From: Lumbricus terrestris
Lineage: Eukaryota; Annelida; Clitellata; Crassiclitellata; Lumbricidae
Assembly: GCA_949752735.1 (NCBI GenBank)
Contig: OX457044.1
Location: 10,421,229-10,485,228, forward strand
DNA length: 64,000 bases
Reading direction: 5' to 3'
Numbering within the stretch: the stretch's first letter is position 1; every line of letters begins with the position of its first letter. Shown piece after piece: positions 63,903 through 64,000 of this stretch. The notes under the pieces are model-generated. The model made no database searches and had not been told where the DNA came from. It was given only the letters and a program-made list of their open reading frames with translations. Both the position numbers and the translations under genes were made by a program.

Positions 63903-64000
63903 TTAGCTGCCATGGAAACAGAGAAGTGGGAGAACGACGGAGGCGCTTTGTGACGTCATTACCGAATGTGGGAAGAGGTAGAAGAAGAAGATTGGATGCC
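63903..64000 (+). other. 3' flank of the LRR gene
   Basis: Presumed 3' UTR up to the window edge. No polyadenylation signal is seen in the 98 bases available. Confidence 0.4.

Overview
This is a eukaryotic, metazoan window: the two clear genes are an animal nuclear-envelope protein with eight exons and GT-AG introns, and a leucine-rich-repeat (LRR) transmembrane receptor-like protein. Everything else is AT-rich non-coding DNA packed with class II transposons (hAT-like elements dominate), degraded LINE tails, tRNA-derived SINEs and very long micro- and minisatellites. The palindrome TAGGCCTA is strikingly over-represented. The composition suggests an invertebrate, probably marine; I cannot name the species. 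There are no prokaryotic features, and most long open frames are translations of tandem repeats.

Layout. 1-7.6 kb: small non-autonomous transposons, a possible 5' non-coding exon, and a weakly supported two-exon 51-residue ORF whose intron is mostly an array of about 90 copies of a 3'-splice-site-like motif. 10.3-21.9 kb, minus strand: a complete NEMP (nuclear envelope integral membrane protein) gene, rebuilt from eight exons whose phases all agree (396 codons plus stop). Its fourth intron holds a three-layer transposon nest (a 3-bp-TSD element containing a 9/10-bp-TSD element and a hAT copy with a broken transposase). 22.3-28 kb: LINE remnants, a 2.2-kb hAT copy and a (TCN)n array. 28.7-38.1 kb, minus strand: six exons of a multi-pass membrane protein I do not recognise. 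Its introns begin or end in tandem repeats that abut the splice sites. 38-61 kb: no convincing gene; tetranucleotide arrays, L2/CR1-like tails, SINEs, hAT copies and a second copy of the 9-bp-TSD family. 61.1-63.9 kb, plus strand: one uninterrupted 932-codon LRR transmembrane protein.

The NEMP product is expected in the inner nuclear membrane, the LRR protein at the cell surface, and the unnamed protein in some membrane. Nothing ties the three genes functionally. The most unusual content is the set of splice-site-associated tandem arrays and the modular small transposon families.
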